A stretch of DNA of 5,858 nt from Pseudolabrys sp. GTDB taxonomy: Bacteria; Pseudomonadota; Alphaproteobacteria; Rhizobiales; Xanthobacteraceae. The notes under the pieces were generated by a model. That model was not told the origin of the DNA. It ran no database searches and saw only the letters and a program-made list of their open reading frames with translations. The translations under genes were made by a program, and so were the position numbers. Below, in pieces: positions 1 through 5,672 of this stretch. Within the stretch, counting starts at the first letter, position 1. Every line of letters begins with the position of its first letter. The stretch is from NCBI GenBank assembly GCA_026125925.1, contig JAHCKF010000237.1:1-5858 (forward strand), in the 5' to 3' direction.

Positions 1-209
1 GGCATGGATGTCTCTGGTTGCGAAAGGTCGCCGGCGCAGGGCTTGGCACGAAGAAGCAGGAAAGCGCAACGCCTGGACCCTGTTCCAGGTTGCCGTCCCG
101 CGGAATAAATATGGCGTATCAGGCCGGATCGCCGCGAGCACTCCTTTCGGGCGCGCCATGATCCGGCCGCCATGTTAGTCTCCTCCATCCGTCAAGTTCG
201 GAAAATGTC
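1..209. other. Left-edge region without a convincing gene
   Basis: No recognisable coding region lies in these 209 bases. One rightward frame is open from base 2 to a TAG ending at 178, and two leftward frames are open to the window edge from ATGs at 173 and 159, but none gives a protein I recognise. The leftward ATG at 173 is preceded by GGAGGAG (complement of 180-186) six bases away. An AT-rich patch at 104-112 (AATAAATAT) stands out in GC-rich surroundings and could be a -10 region for the gene at 210; a TTCCAG 17 bases upstream is only a weak -35. A short inverted repeat CCTGGA/TCCAGG sits at 72-89. This may be the leader of the gene at 210 or the end of a gene outside the window. Confidence 0.4.
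122..168. repeat. 9-bp perfect inverted repeat upstream of the first gene
   Basis: GGCCGGATC at 122-130 is the exact reverse complement of GATCCGGCC at 160-168, with a 29-base loop. As RNA it would form a stable GC-rich stem about 40 bases before the start codon at 210. No T-run follows, so it does not look like an intrinsic terminator for rightward transcription. It may be a leader structure, a dyad operator with unusually wide spacing, or chance in GC-rich DNA. Confidence 0.45.
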
Positions 210-962
210 ATGCGCTGTCGCCACCTCTTGCTTGCCGCCGCCTTCGCCGTAAGCGCTGCTGTGGCCGTCGCCCAGGCGCAGCAGCCACCGGCGGCCGCCC
301 CGGCCAAACCCTACAAGCCGGTCATGGTGTCGCCGCCGGCCGAGACGAACGATGCCGATCTCAATGCGCTGCGCGACAAGATCGGCGAGGCGGTCAAGAA
401 ACGCGACCGCGCCGCGCTGGCATCGCTCACCGTGGCCCAGGGCTTCTTCTGGGATCGCGACAAGGGCGACGCCGGCAAGGGCAAAGCGGGCCTCGACGTG
501 CTCACCGCCGCGCTCGGCCTCACCAGCAAGGACGCCGTCGGCTGGGACATCCTCGGCGCTTTCGCCGACGATCCGAGCCTCGCCCCGTCGCAAAGCCGCA
601 AGACCGCGGTCTGTGCACCGGCCGACCCCCGCTACGACGCCCGTGCCTTCGAGGCGCTGCTCAAGGATACCCAATCCGAGGCCTCGGAATGGGGCTACCC
701 GACGTCCGCGGCCATCGAGGTACACGCGATGGCGCAGGCGAGTGCGCCGGTGGTCGGCAAGCTCGGCCTCGCCTTCGTGCGCGTCATGCCGGAGGAACGC
801 GTCACCAACCCCGCCTATCTCCGTGTGCTGATGCCGAACGGCAAGGCCGGCTATGTCACCGTCGATTCCCTGGCGCCCTTCGGCAACGATCAACTCTGTT
901 ACGTCAAGCAGGGCGGCGCCTGGAAGATCGGCGGCTATATCGGCGCCGGCGAGCCGCAGTGA
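210..962 (+). CDS. Exported SH3-like hypothetical protein
   Basis: The function is unknown. The 250-residue product begins with a clear Sec signal peptide: Arg residues at 2 and 4, a hydrophobic stretch at about 6-21, and probable cleavage after Ala23 (AQA|QQ). A Pro/Ala-rich linker (26-44) follows. An amphipathic helical region at about 48-75 (ALRDKIGEAVKKRDRAAL) leads to a GFFWDRD motif near 78-84. The C-terminal part (about 168-246) resembles a bacterial SH3-type fold, with short beta-like stretches, PNGKAGYVTVDSL (209-221) and AWKIGGYIG (237-245). Two cysteines in the mature part (135 and 230) could form a disulfide in the periplasm. The ribosome site before ATG 210 is weak (GGAAAA at 200-205). 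The gene ends one base into the next start codon, implying co-expression with the CWC protein and cation transporter. Coding status is firm; the SH3 assignment is by eye. Confidence 0.8.
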   Translation: MRCRHLLLAAAFAVSAAVAVAQAQQPPAAAPAKPYKPVMVSPPAETNDADLNALRDKIGEAVKKRDRAALASLTVAQGFFWDRDKGDAGKGKAGLDVLTAALGLTSKDAVGWDILGAFADDPSLAPSQSRKTAVCAPADPRYDARAFEALLKDTQSEASEWGYPTSAAIEVHAMAQASAPVVGKLGLAFVRVMPEERVTNPAYLRVLMPNGKAGYVTVDSLAPFGNDQLCYVKQGGAWKIGGYIGAGEPQ

Positions 963-1177
963 TGACGGCCTCCGTACCGCGCGCCCTGATCTGCGCCGAG
1001 TGCGGCGCCCCCTTCACCTGTAGCGGTGACGCCGGATGCTGGTGCGCGGCGGAGCCATATCGCCTGCCGATGCCCGATGCCGCCAGCGCGGCTGATTGCC
1101 TGTGCCCCGCCTGTCTGCGCGGCAAGGCTGAGCTGTCGGCCCGGGATACCACGGAGCGTCATCGCACTGTCACATGA
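962..1177 (+). CDS. Small cysteine-rich CWC-type protein
   Basis: This 71-residue protein has eight cysteines in its first 51 positions: 11, 14, 20, 26, 28, 46, 48 and 51, spaced as CxxC, C, CWC and CxCxxC. The GCWC segment and flanking Cys pairs match the Cys_rich_CWC family of short proteins of unknown role. The pattern suggests bound zinc or another metal. There is no signal peptide, so it is probably cytoplasmic. The ATG at 962 shares its A with the TGA of the upstream gene (TGATG), a classic translational-coupling junction. A GTG directly before it is an alternative start that would add one residue. The last 18 or so residues are polar and poorly conserved in appearance. The gene ends 18 bases before the cation transporter. 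Biochemical function is not known; a metal-related role is inferred from the cysteines and the neighbour. Confidence 0.8.
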   Translation: MTASVPRALICAECGAPFTCSGDAGCWCAAEPYRLPMPDAASAADCLCPACLRGKAELSARDTTERHRTVT

Positions 1178-1195
1178 CGCGCGTGAGGATGACGC

Positions 1196-2212
1196 ATGCC
1201 CTCCCCGCGCACCCACGCCATCGATCTTGCCACCGGCCACCCCGCGACCGGCATCGTCTGGGCCTTTCGTTTCGCCGCCGATGGCACCGCCGCCCGCATC
1301 GACAACGACAAGGTCGACGACGCATTGCGCGAGGAAGCCGGCGGTTGGATCTGGGTGCATCTGGCGCTCGCCGACACCCGCTGTCGCGGCTGGATCGCGC
1401 AATACGCGCCGATCTCGGAGATGGCCCGCGAAGTGCTCGCCGGGCCGGAAAAGCATCTGCGGCTCGACGTGCTCGGCGATGAGGTGGTCGGCGTCGTGCC
1501 GGATTTGCAGCAGGGCTTCGTCGAGACCGGCGACGAACTGGTGCGCCTGCGCTTCGTGATGACCGAGCGGATGATGATCACGGCGCGGCAGCAGCCGGTA
1601 CATTCGGTCGAGCACACCCGCCGCGCGATCGACAGCGGCAAGCGCTTCCCGACCGTGGTGTCGTTCCTCGACGCCATCATCGATCACTTCGCCGATGCCA
1701 TCGCGCAGATGGGCGAACGCCTCGGCGGCGAACTCGATGTCATCGAGGAAAACGTCATGCAGGACGAGCCGGCCGACGAACAGCGGCGCGTCGGCAAGGT
1801 GCGCCTGCAGGCGGCGCGGGTGCACCGGCAACTGGCCCAGCTCAAGGCCATGTTCGCCCGGCTCGAGCCGAGACTGGCCGTCCACAACAAGGCGGCAGCC
1901 GAGTCGATTGGCGCGCTCGCGCACAAGCTCGAGGCCATCGACCACGAGATCGGTTCGACCTACGAGCGCGCCCGCCTGCTGCTCGACGAGGCCGCCGCCA
2001 AGGTGAGCGCCATCACCAACAAGCGGCTTTTTACGTTGTCGATCCTGACGGCCTGCCTGCTGCCTCCGACTTTAGTTACAGGCTTCTTCGGCATGAATAC
2101 CAAGGACATGCCGTTTCAAAACACCGATGGCGGCACGTGGCTGGCGCTGCTCGTCGCCTTTGCCGCGGGCGCGATAAGCTTTTGGGCGTTGCGCCGAATT
2201 CGCGCCCTGTAA
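1196..2212 (+). CDS. CorA/ZntB-family divalent cation transporter
   Basis: This is a 338-residue inner-membrane metal ion transporter of the CorA superfamily, closest in layout to the ZntB branch. The long N-terminal cytoplasmic domain includes the WIWVHLALAD stretch (51-60) typical of ZntB-like members. A helical, charged region follows at about 150-275, corresponding to the stalk of the CorA funnel. Two membrane segments lie at the C-terminus (about 278-298 and 313-331). The family's Gly-Met-Asn signature is at 299-301 at the end of the first membrane helix, read here as FFGMNTKDMPF. CorA members are pentamers that move Mg2+, Co2+ or Ni2+, while characterised ZntB moves Zn2+; the sequence does not decide the ion. 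Length fits ZntB (about 327). The start is supported by GAGGA at 1185-1189, six bases before ATG. It is last in the 210-2212 cluster. Confidence 0.9.
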   Translation: MPSPRTHAIDLATGHPATGIVWAFRFAADGTAARIDNDKVDDALREEAGGWIWVHLALADTRCRGWIAQYAPISEMAREVLAGPEKHLRLDVLGDEVVGVVPDLQQGFVETGDELVRLRFVMTERMMITARQQPVHSVEHTRRAIDSGKRFPTVVSFLDAIIDHFADAIAQMGERLGGELDVIEENVMQDEPADEQRRVGKVRLQAARVHRQLAQLKAMFARLEPRLAVHNKAAAESIGALAHKLEAIDHEIGSTYERARLLLDEAAAKVSAITNKRLFTLSILTACLLPPTLVTGFFGMNTKDMPFQNTDGGTWLALLVAFAAGAISFWALRRIRAL

Positions 2213-2259
2213 GTGCGCAAACGCCGGCCGGCCCGCGCGTCATCCGCCTTTTGGCCCGT

Positions 2260-2288
2260 TTGACAAATTGACGCAGTCGCCCTTAGGC
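2260..2288 (+). promoter_or_regulatory. Candidate sigma-70-type promoter for the TRAP operon
   Basis: TTGACA at 2260-2265 is a perfect consensus -35 hexamer. Seventeen bases downstream lies TTAGGC (2283-2288), a poor match to the consensus -10 but at the ideal spacing. Transcription would start near 2295, leaving a leader of about 35-40 bases before the dctP ATG at 2332. A second TTGACG (2268-2273) overlaps this region and has no good partner. No clear operator palindrome is visible in the gap. Confidence 0.5.
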
Positions 2289-2321
2289 TGCGGCAATAAT
2301 AAGTCGTCATACATCATACAG

Positions 2322-2328
2322 GGAGGAG
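2322..2328 (+). promoter_or_regulatory. Strong Shine-Dalgarno of dctP
   Basis: GGAGGAG, whose GGAGG core ends five bases before ATG 2332, is the best ribosome binding site in the window. This suits a periplasmic binding protein that must be made in excess over its membrane partners. Confidence 0.8.
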
Positions 2329-2331
2329 AAT

Positions 2332-3306
2332 ATGAACAGGCTAGCCGTTCTGGCCGCGGCCGCGGTCTTCGCGACGACCGCCGCCCATGCCCAGCAGATC
2401 GTCACCAAGTATTCCGGCATCCAACCCAACGATCACCCCGCGAGCTACACCGAAGAGTACTTCGCCGAGGAAGTCGGCCTTCTGACGAAGGGCGCGATCA
2501 AGATCGAAGTCTATCACAACACCCAGCTCGGCGACGCCGTCGCCAACGTGCAGAGCATCCGCAACGGCACCATCGGCTTCACCACCGTCTCGGCTTCGAA
2601 CCTCAACCAGGTCGTGCCGGCGATGGACATGTATTCGCTGCCGTTCCTGTTCAAGAATGCCAGTCACTTCTGGTGGTTCCTGGCGCAGCCGGAAGCCGCC
2701 GAACTGGCCAAGCCGCTGGAAGCCAAGGGCATCAAGGTGCTCGGCTATATCGACTCGGGAGCGCGCAACTTCTTCACCGACAAGGAAGTGAAGACCCCGG
2801 ACGATCTCAAGGGCGCCAAGATCCGCGTCATGGCCTCGCCGGTTATGGTCAACACCATGAAGGCGCTGGGCGCGACCGGCGTGCCGGTGGCGTGGTCGGA
2901 GCTCTACACCGCGCTGCAGACCGGCGTGGTTGACGGCGCCGAGAACAATCACCCGTCGGTCGTCGCCAAGAAGTTCTACGAGGTGTCGAAGTACTACACC
3001 CTCGACGAACACATGCGCATCCCGGACGTCATGATCATGTCGATGAAGCTGTGGAACCAGCTCAAGCCGGATCAGCAGAAGGCCGTCGCCGAAGCCGGCG
3101 CCCGCGCCCAGGCCTATATGCGCGGCGCCTGGCACGTTTCGGAAGTGAAGGACCTTGCCGAGCTCAAGGGCAAGTTCAAGGCCATCAACACCGTGGACAA
3201 GGCGCCTTTCGTCAAGGCGGTCGGCCCGATGGTGCAGGAAGAAGCCAAGCGCCTCGGCGTCGAAAAGACCGTCGCCTTCATCCTCGATAGCCAGAAGAAC
3301 TTCTGA
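2332..3306 (+). CDS. dctP: TRAP transporter substrate-binding protein (DctP family)
   Basis: This 324-residue protein is the periplasmic solute receptor of a tripartite ATP-independent periplasmic (TRAP) transporter. It has a Sec signal peptide with likely cleavage after Ala20 (AHA|QQ). The mature part shows DctP-family hallmarks: QLGDAVANVQSIRNGTIGF (65-83), LPFLFKN (103-109), GARNFFT (143-149), TPDDLKGAKIRVM (155-167) and the hinge-region stretch SELYTALQTGVVDGAENN (189-206). Arg165 in KIRVM is at the position of the conserved arginine that binds the substrate carboxylate in characterised family members, so a carboxylate-bearing solute is expected. The exact solute (C4-dicarboxylate, keto acid, aromatic acid or other) cannot be read from the sequence. 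It is first in the operon, behind its own promoter-like region and a strong ribosome site. A hairpin separates it from dctQ. Confidence 0.94.
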   Translation: MNRLAVLAAAAVFATTAAHAQQIVTKYSGIQPNDHPASYTEEYFAEEVGLLTKGAIKIEVYHNTQLGDAVANVQSIRNGTIGFTTVSASNLNQVVPAMDMYSLPFLFKNASHFWWFLAQPEAAELAKPLEAKGIKVLGYIDSGARNFFTDKEVKTPDDLKGAKIRVMASPVMVNTMKALGATGVPVAWSELYTALQTGVVDGAENNHPSVVAKKFYEVSKYYTLDEHMRIPDVMIMSMKLWNQLKPDQQKAVAEAGARAQAYMRGAWHVSEVKDLAELKGKFKAINTVDKAPFVKAVGPMVQEEAKRLGVEKTVAFILDSQKNF

Positions 3307-3330
3307 TCGTCGCGCAGCGGCCATCACCTC

Positions 3331-3356
3331 AAGGGCGGCGGACAACCGCCGCCCTT
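3331..3356 (+). promoter_or_regulatory. Perfect 11-bp hairpin between dctP and dctQ
   Basis: AAGGGCGGCGG (3331-3341) and CCGCCGCCCTT (3346-3356) are exact reverse complements around an ACAA loop. The following bases are CTCGTTCG rather than a run of T, so full intrinsic termination is unlikely. In a TRAP operon such a stem could cause partial termination or protect the 3' end of a dctP-only message from exonucleases, raising binding protein over permease. It ends seven bases before the dctQ ribosome site, so it may also affect dctQ translation. The structure is certain at sequence level; its role is inference. Confidence 0.75.
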
Positions 3357-3363
3357 CTCGTTC

Positions 3364-3369
3364 GGGGGA
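3364..3369 (+). promoter_or_regulatory. Ribosome binding site that sets the GTG start of dctQ
   Basis: GGGGGA lies four bases before GTG 3374. The only upstream in-frame ATG (3155) is deep inside dctP, and starting there would add a hydrophilic stretch unlike DctQ. The GTG gives a protein of normal family length and start, so it is preferred. Confidence 0.7.
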
Positions 3370-3373
3370 ATCC

Positions 3374-3916
3374 GTGGACACGTTCTATCATCTGTTCGAC
3401 CGCCTCATCGCGCTCGTCGCCGCCCTGGTGCGCCTGGTCTGCATCGTGCTGGCGACCGCCCTGTTCATCATCGTCGTCGCCGCGATCGTGTTCCGCTACG
3501 GCTTCGGCCAGGCGGTGTCGTGGACCGAAGAGGTGCCGCGCTATCTGTTGATCTGGATCTCGTTTCTCGCCGCTGCGAGCTGCGTGCTACGCCGCGAGCA
3601 TGTCGGCTTCGACGTGCTGTTCAATGCGCTGCCGAAGGGCGCGCGCAAGATGCTCGGCGCCGTCCTCAGCCTGCTCATCTTCGGCTTCGGCTGGGTCGTG
3701 TTCCGCTACGGCATCACTTTCGTGCAGGATTTCGGCTCAGACCTGATGGAGACCATCCCCTACACCAACTACTGGTATTACCCGGCGATGCCGGTCTCCG
3801 GCTTCCTGATCATGCTGTTCTCGCTCAAGGTGATGATCGACGAACTGCGCAGCACCGGCGGCGGCGCGCTCGCCGGTTCCTCGGTCGAGACCGTGGGCAT
3901 GGAGCAGCAGCCATGA
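3374..3916 (+). CDS. dctQ: TRAP transporter small permease (DctQ family)
   Basis: This 180-residue protein is the small integral membrane subunit of the TRAP transporter, which joins the large permease in the inner membrane and helps the loaded binding protein dock. Four membrane helices are visible at about 21-40, 53-72, 94-113 and 136-154, as usual for DctQ. Family motifs are present: the SWTEEVPRYLL segment (49-59) at the start of helix 2 and the VLRREHVGFDVL loop (71-82). Translation starts at GTG, chosen because it follows a GGGGGA ribosome site and restores normal length. It lies 67 bases after dctP. Its stop overlaps the dctM start by four bases (ATGA), so the two permease subunits are probably translationally coupled. 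A Gly/Ser-rich polar tail of about 20 residues ends the protein. Confidence 0.9.
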   Translation: MDTFYHLFDRLIALVAALVRLVCIVLATALFIIVVAAIVFRYGFGQAVSWTEEVPRYLLIWISFLAAASCVLRREHVGFDVLFNALPKGARKMLGAVLSLLIFGFGWVVFRYGITFVQDFGSDLMETIPYTNYWYYPAMPVSGFLIMLFSLKVMIDELRSTGGGALAGSSVETVGMEQQP

Positions 3917-5202
3917 CCCTCGTCATTCTCGGTCTCGCCTTCCTGGTCCTCGTCGTCGTCGGCCTGCCGATCTCGTTCGCGGTCGGCGTCGCCTCGGTCG
4001 TCGCCACTTTCCTGCTGCCGGGCGTCGACAACGCCACGATCGTGCAGCGCATGCTGACCGCCATCAACACCTTCCCGCTGCTGGCGGTGATCTTCTTCGT
4101 GTTCGCCGGCGTGCTGATGGCGCGCGGCGGCATCGCCCGGCGCCTGGTACTGATGGCCGAAGTGCTGGTCGGCTGGCTGCCCGGCTCGCTGGCGCAGATC
4201 GTCTGCGTCGCCTCGATGTTCTTCGGCGGCGTCACCGGCTCGGCGGTCGCGGAAGTGTCCTCGATCGGCGCCATGATGATCCCGGCCATGGAGAAGGACG
4301 GCTACTCCCGCCGTTTCGCCACCGCCATCGTGCTGATGGCGGCGACCATGGGCCCGATCATCCCGCCGTCGATCGGCATGATCGTGTTCGCCCATGTCGC
4401 CGGCAACGTGTCGATCGCCGCGCTGTTCCTCGCCGGCGTCATTCCCGGAATTCTGATCGGCGCCTCGCTGATGGTGGCGTCGTTCGTGCACGGCAAGCTG
4501 TATCACCAGAAGCAGCTTCCGGTGATTCCGCTGCGCAACAAGATCATTCGCGTGATCGACGGCATGGCCGGCGTGTTCACCATGGTCATCATTCTGGGCG
4601 GCATCATCTCCGGCATCTTCACCGCCACCGAAGCCGGCGCCGCCGCGGCCGTCTATGCGCTGATCCTGACCGTGTTCGTCTACAAGGAAATCAAGATTTC
4701 CGAATTGCCCGAGATCATGTGGGAATGCTGCCTCACCAACGCCGTGGTGATGCTGCTGATCGCCACCTGCTCGGTGTTCTCATGGATCCTCACTTACGAA
4801 AACCTGCCGACCCTGCTGGCCGATAACTTCTTCAACCTGATCCAGTCGAAATGGACGTTCCTGCTGCTGCTCAACGTCTTCCTGTTGATCGTCGGCATGT
4901 TCATCGACATGACGCCGGCGCTCATCATGCTGGTGCCGATGCTGATGCCGCTGGCCGCCAAGTTCGGCATCGACCTCGTCCATCTCGGCCTGATCATGGT
5001 GATCAACCTGTCCTTCGGACTGACCACCCCGCCGGTCGGCACGGCATTGTTCGTCGCCCTGAAAGTCGGCAAGATATCGATGGACAAGCTGCTGCCGCCG
5101 TTGCTGCCGCTGCTCGCCTGCATGATGGTGGTGCTGTTCTTCGTCACCTACGTGCCGGAATCCTATGCCTGGCTGCCGCGCGCGTTCAGTCTTATGAAAT
5201 AG
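3913..5202 (+). CDS. dctM: TRAP transporter large permease (DctM family)
   Basis: This 429-residue inner-membrane protein is the main transport channel of the TRAP system, driving uptake with an ion (usually Na+) gradient. Length matches the family (about 425-430). The strongly hydrophobic sequence fits 11-12 or more membrane segments. Family signatures appear in order: GLPISFAVGVAS (17-28), the FFGGVTGSAVAEVSSIGAMM stretch (103-122), MGPIIPPSIGM (146-156), TATEAGAAAAVYAL (237-250), GMFIDMTPALIMLVPMLMP (328-346) and SFGLTTPPVGTALF (367-380). The two Gly/Ser/Thr/Pro-rich loops correspond to the re-entrant hairpins that form the substrate and ion sites. The ATG at 3913 overlaps the dctQ stop and has GGAG at 3901-3904, eight bases upstream. 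The open frame continues far upstream, but that stretch is the out-of-frame shadow of dctQ, so this is not a DctQM fusion. Confidence 0.95.
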   Translation: MTLVILGLAFLVLVVVGLPISFAVGVASVVATFLLPGVDNATIVQRMLTAINTFPLLAVIFFVFAGVLMARGGIARRLVLMAEVLVGWLPGSLAQIVCVASMFFGGVTGSAVAEVSSIGAMMIPAMEKDGYSRRFATAIVLMAATMGPIIPPSIGMIVFAHVAGNVSIAALFLAGVIPGILIGASLMVASFVHGKLYHQKQLPVIPLRNKIIRVIDGMAGVFTMVIILGGIISGIFTATEAGAAAAVYALILTVFVYKEIKISELPEIMWECCLTNAVVMLLIATCSVFSWILTYENLPTLLADNFFNLIQSKWTFLLLLNVFLLIVGMFIDMTPALIMLVPMLMPLAAKFGIDLVHLGLIMVINLSFGLTTPPVGTALFVALKVGKISMDKLLPPLLPLLACMMVVLFFVTYVPESYAWLPRAFSLMK

Positions 5203-5211
5203 GGAATAAAG

Positions 5212-5514
5212 ATGTCAGTCACTGAAATCGCCCAGATCGAGATCAAGCCCGGCATGGAAGCCGAGTTCGAATCCGGCGTCACGAAAGCCGCGCCCCTGTT
5301 CAAACGCGCCAAGGGTTGCGAGGCGATGCGGGTCGAGCGCTCGGTGGAGAAGCCGCAGCGCTACCGGCTGTTCGTCAAATGGGCGACGCTGGAGAACCAT
5401 ACCGTCGATTTCCGCGGCTCGCCGGACTTCCAGGAATGGCGCAAGCTGGTCGGCCACTGCTTCGCTTCGCCGCCGGAGGTGGAGCACACGCAGGAAGTCG
5501 TGAAGGGGTTTTAA
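5212..5514 (+). CDS. ABM-fold (antibiotic biosynthesis monooxygenase) protein
   Basis: This 100-residue protein fits the ABM superfamily of small dimeric alpha/beta-barrel (ferredoxin-like) proteins, which includes cofactor-free quinone-type monooxygenases and heme-degrading enzymes. Visible landmarks are the first strand EIAQIEIKPGMEAEFE (5-20), GCEAMRVERSVEKPQRYRLF (35-54), the WATLENH motif (57-63), FRGSPDFQEW (67-76) and a C-terminal PPEVEH (87-92) strand. His63 and His91 are polar residues that might line the active site; this is inference. There is no signal peptide, so it is cytoplasmic. Its ribosome site (GGGA at 5202-5205) overlaps the last base of the dctM stop and the gap is nine bases, making it the fourth gene of the TRAP operon. 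It may oxidise or otherwise process the imported solute. The specific reaction cannot be assigned. Confidence 0.85.
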   Translation: MSVTEIAQIEIKPGMEAEFESGVTKAAPLFKRAKGCEAMRVERSVEKPQRYRLFVKWATLENHTVDFRGSPDFQEWRKLVGHCFASPPEVEHTQEVVKGF

Positions 5515-5548
5515 GCCGAGTTGAGTTGGACGGCGATCGTCCGGCACT

Positions 5549-5630
5549 GTCATGCCCCGCGAAAGCGGGGCATCCAGTAATCGCGGAAGGGCTTGCGAAT
5601 ACTGGATCGCCCGCTTTCGCGGGCGATGAC
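5549..5630. repeat. Palindromic intergenic element with two hairpin-forming arms
   Basis: A left arm at 5549-5579 (starts GTCATGCCCC, ends ATCCAGTA) and a right arm at 5600-5630 are inverted copies of 31 bp separated by 20 bases. The arms differ at only four positions, as two swapped base pairs that keep each arm's stem intact. Each arm folds on its own: ATGCCCCGC-GAAA-GCGGGGCAT (5552-5573) and ATCGCCCGC-TTTC-GCGGGCGAT (5606-5627), each a perfect 9-bp stem with a 4-base loop. The whole can also fold into one long stem. This looks like the REP/MITE-like intergenic palindromes common in Bradyrhizobium-type genomes, known here from memory only. It lies between convergent genes, so it could serve as a two-way transcription stop, though no T-run is present. 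No target-site duplication is evident. Confidence 0.85.
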
Positions 5631-5672
5631 CTCATTGACGGAGCGGCTTGACGTAAGGCCGTAGGCGCTTGC

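Noticed and set aside
192..893. 233-codon leftward open frame opposite the SH3-like gene
   Set aside because: It is antisense to a gene with a clean signal peptide and normal codon bias; Arg/Gly/His-rich composition is typical of a GC-driven shadow frame.
935..1945. 336-codon leftward open frame opposite the CWC and transporter genes
   Set aside because: The opposite strand has recognisable families, and this frame's product is His/Asp/Arg-rich with no known motif.
2223..2232. 10-bp palindrome GCCGGCCGGC after the cation transporter gene
   Set aside because: It has no loop for a hairpin terminator and no T-run, and short GC palindromes are common at this base composition; too weak to call an operator.
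3155..3373. Upstream extension of the dctQ frame to an ATG inside dctP
   Set aside because: It would overlap dctP by 150 bases and add a Ser/Arg-rich stretch; the GTG at 3374 with GGGGGA upstream gives normal DctQ length.
2341..3381. 346-codon leftward open frame opposite dctP
   Set aside because: dctP is a certain gene; the antisense frame is open because of high GC third positions.
3520..5202. 560-codon rightward frame suggesting a DctQM fusion or N-terminally extended DctM
   Set aside because: Residues before the ATG at 3913 are the shifted-frame reading of dctQ and are Arg-rich, not membrane-like. dctQ in its own frame is a normal separate protein with an ATGA overlap.
5316..5651. 111-codon rightward frame overlapping the ABM gene and the repeat
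   Set aside because: It begins within the ABM gene in another frame and then runs through the palindromic element, so it is a chance open frame.
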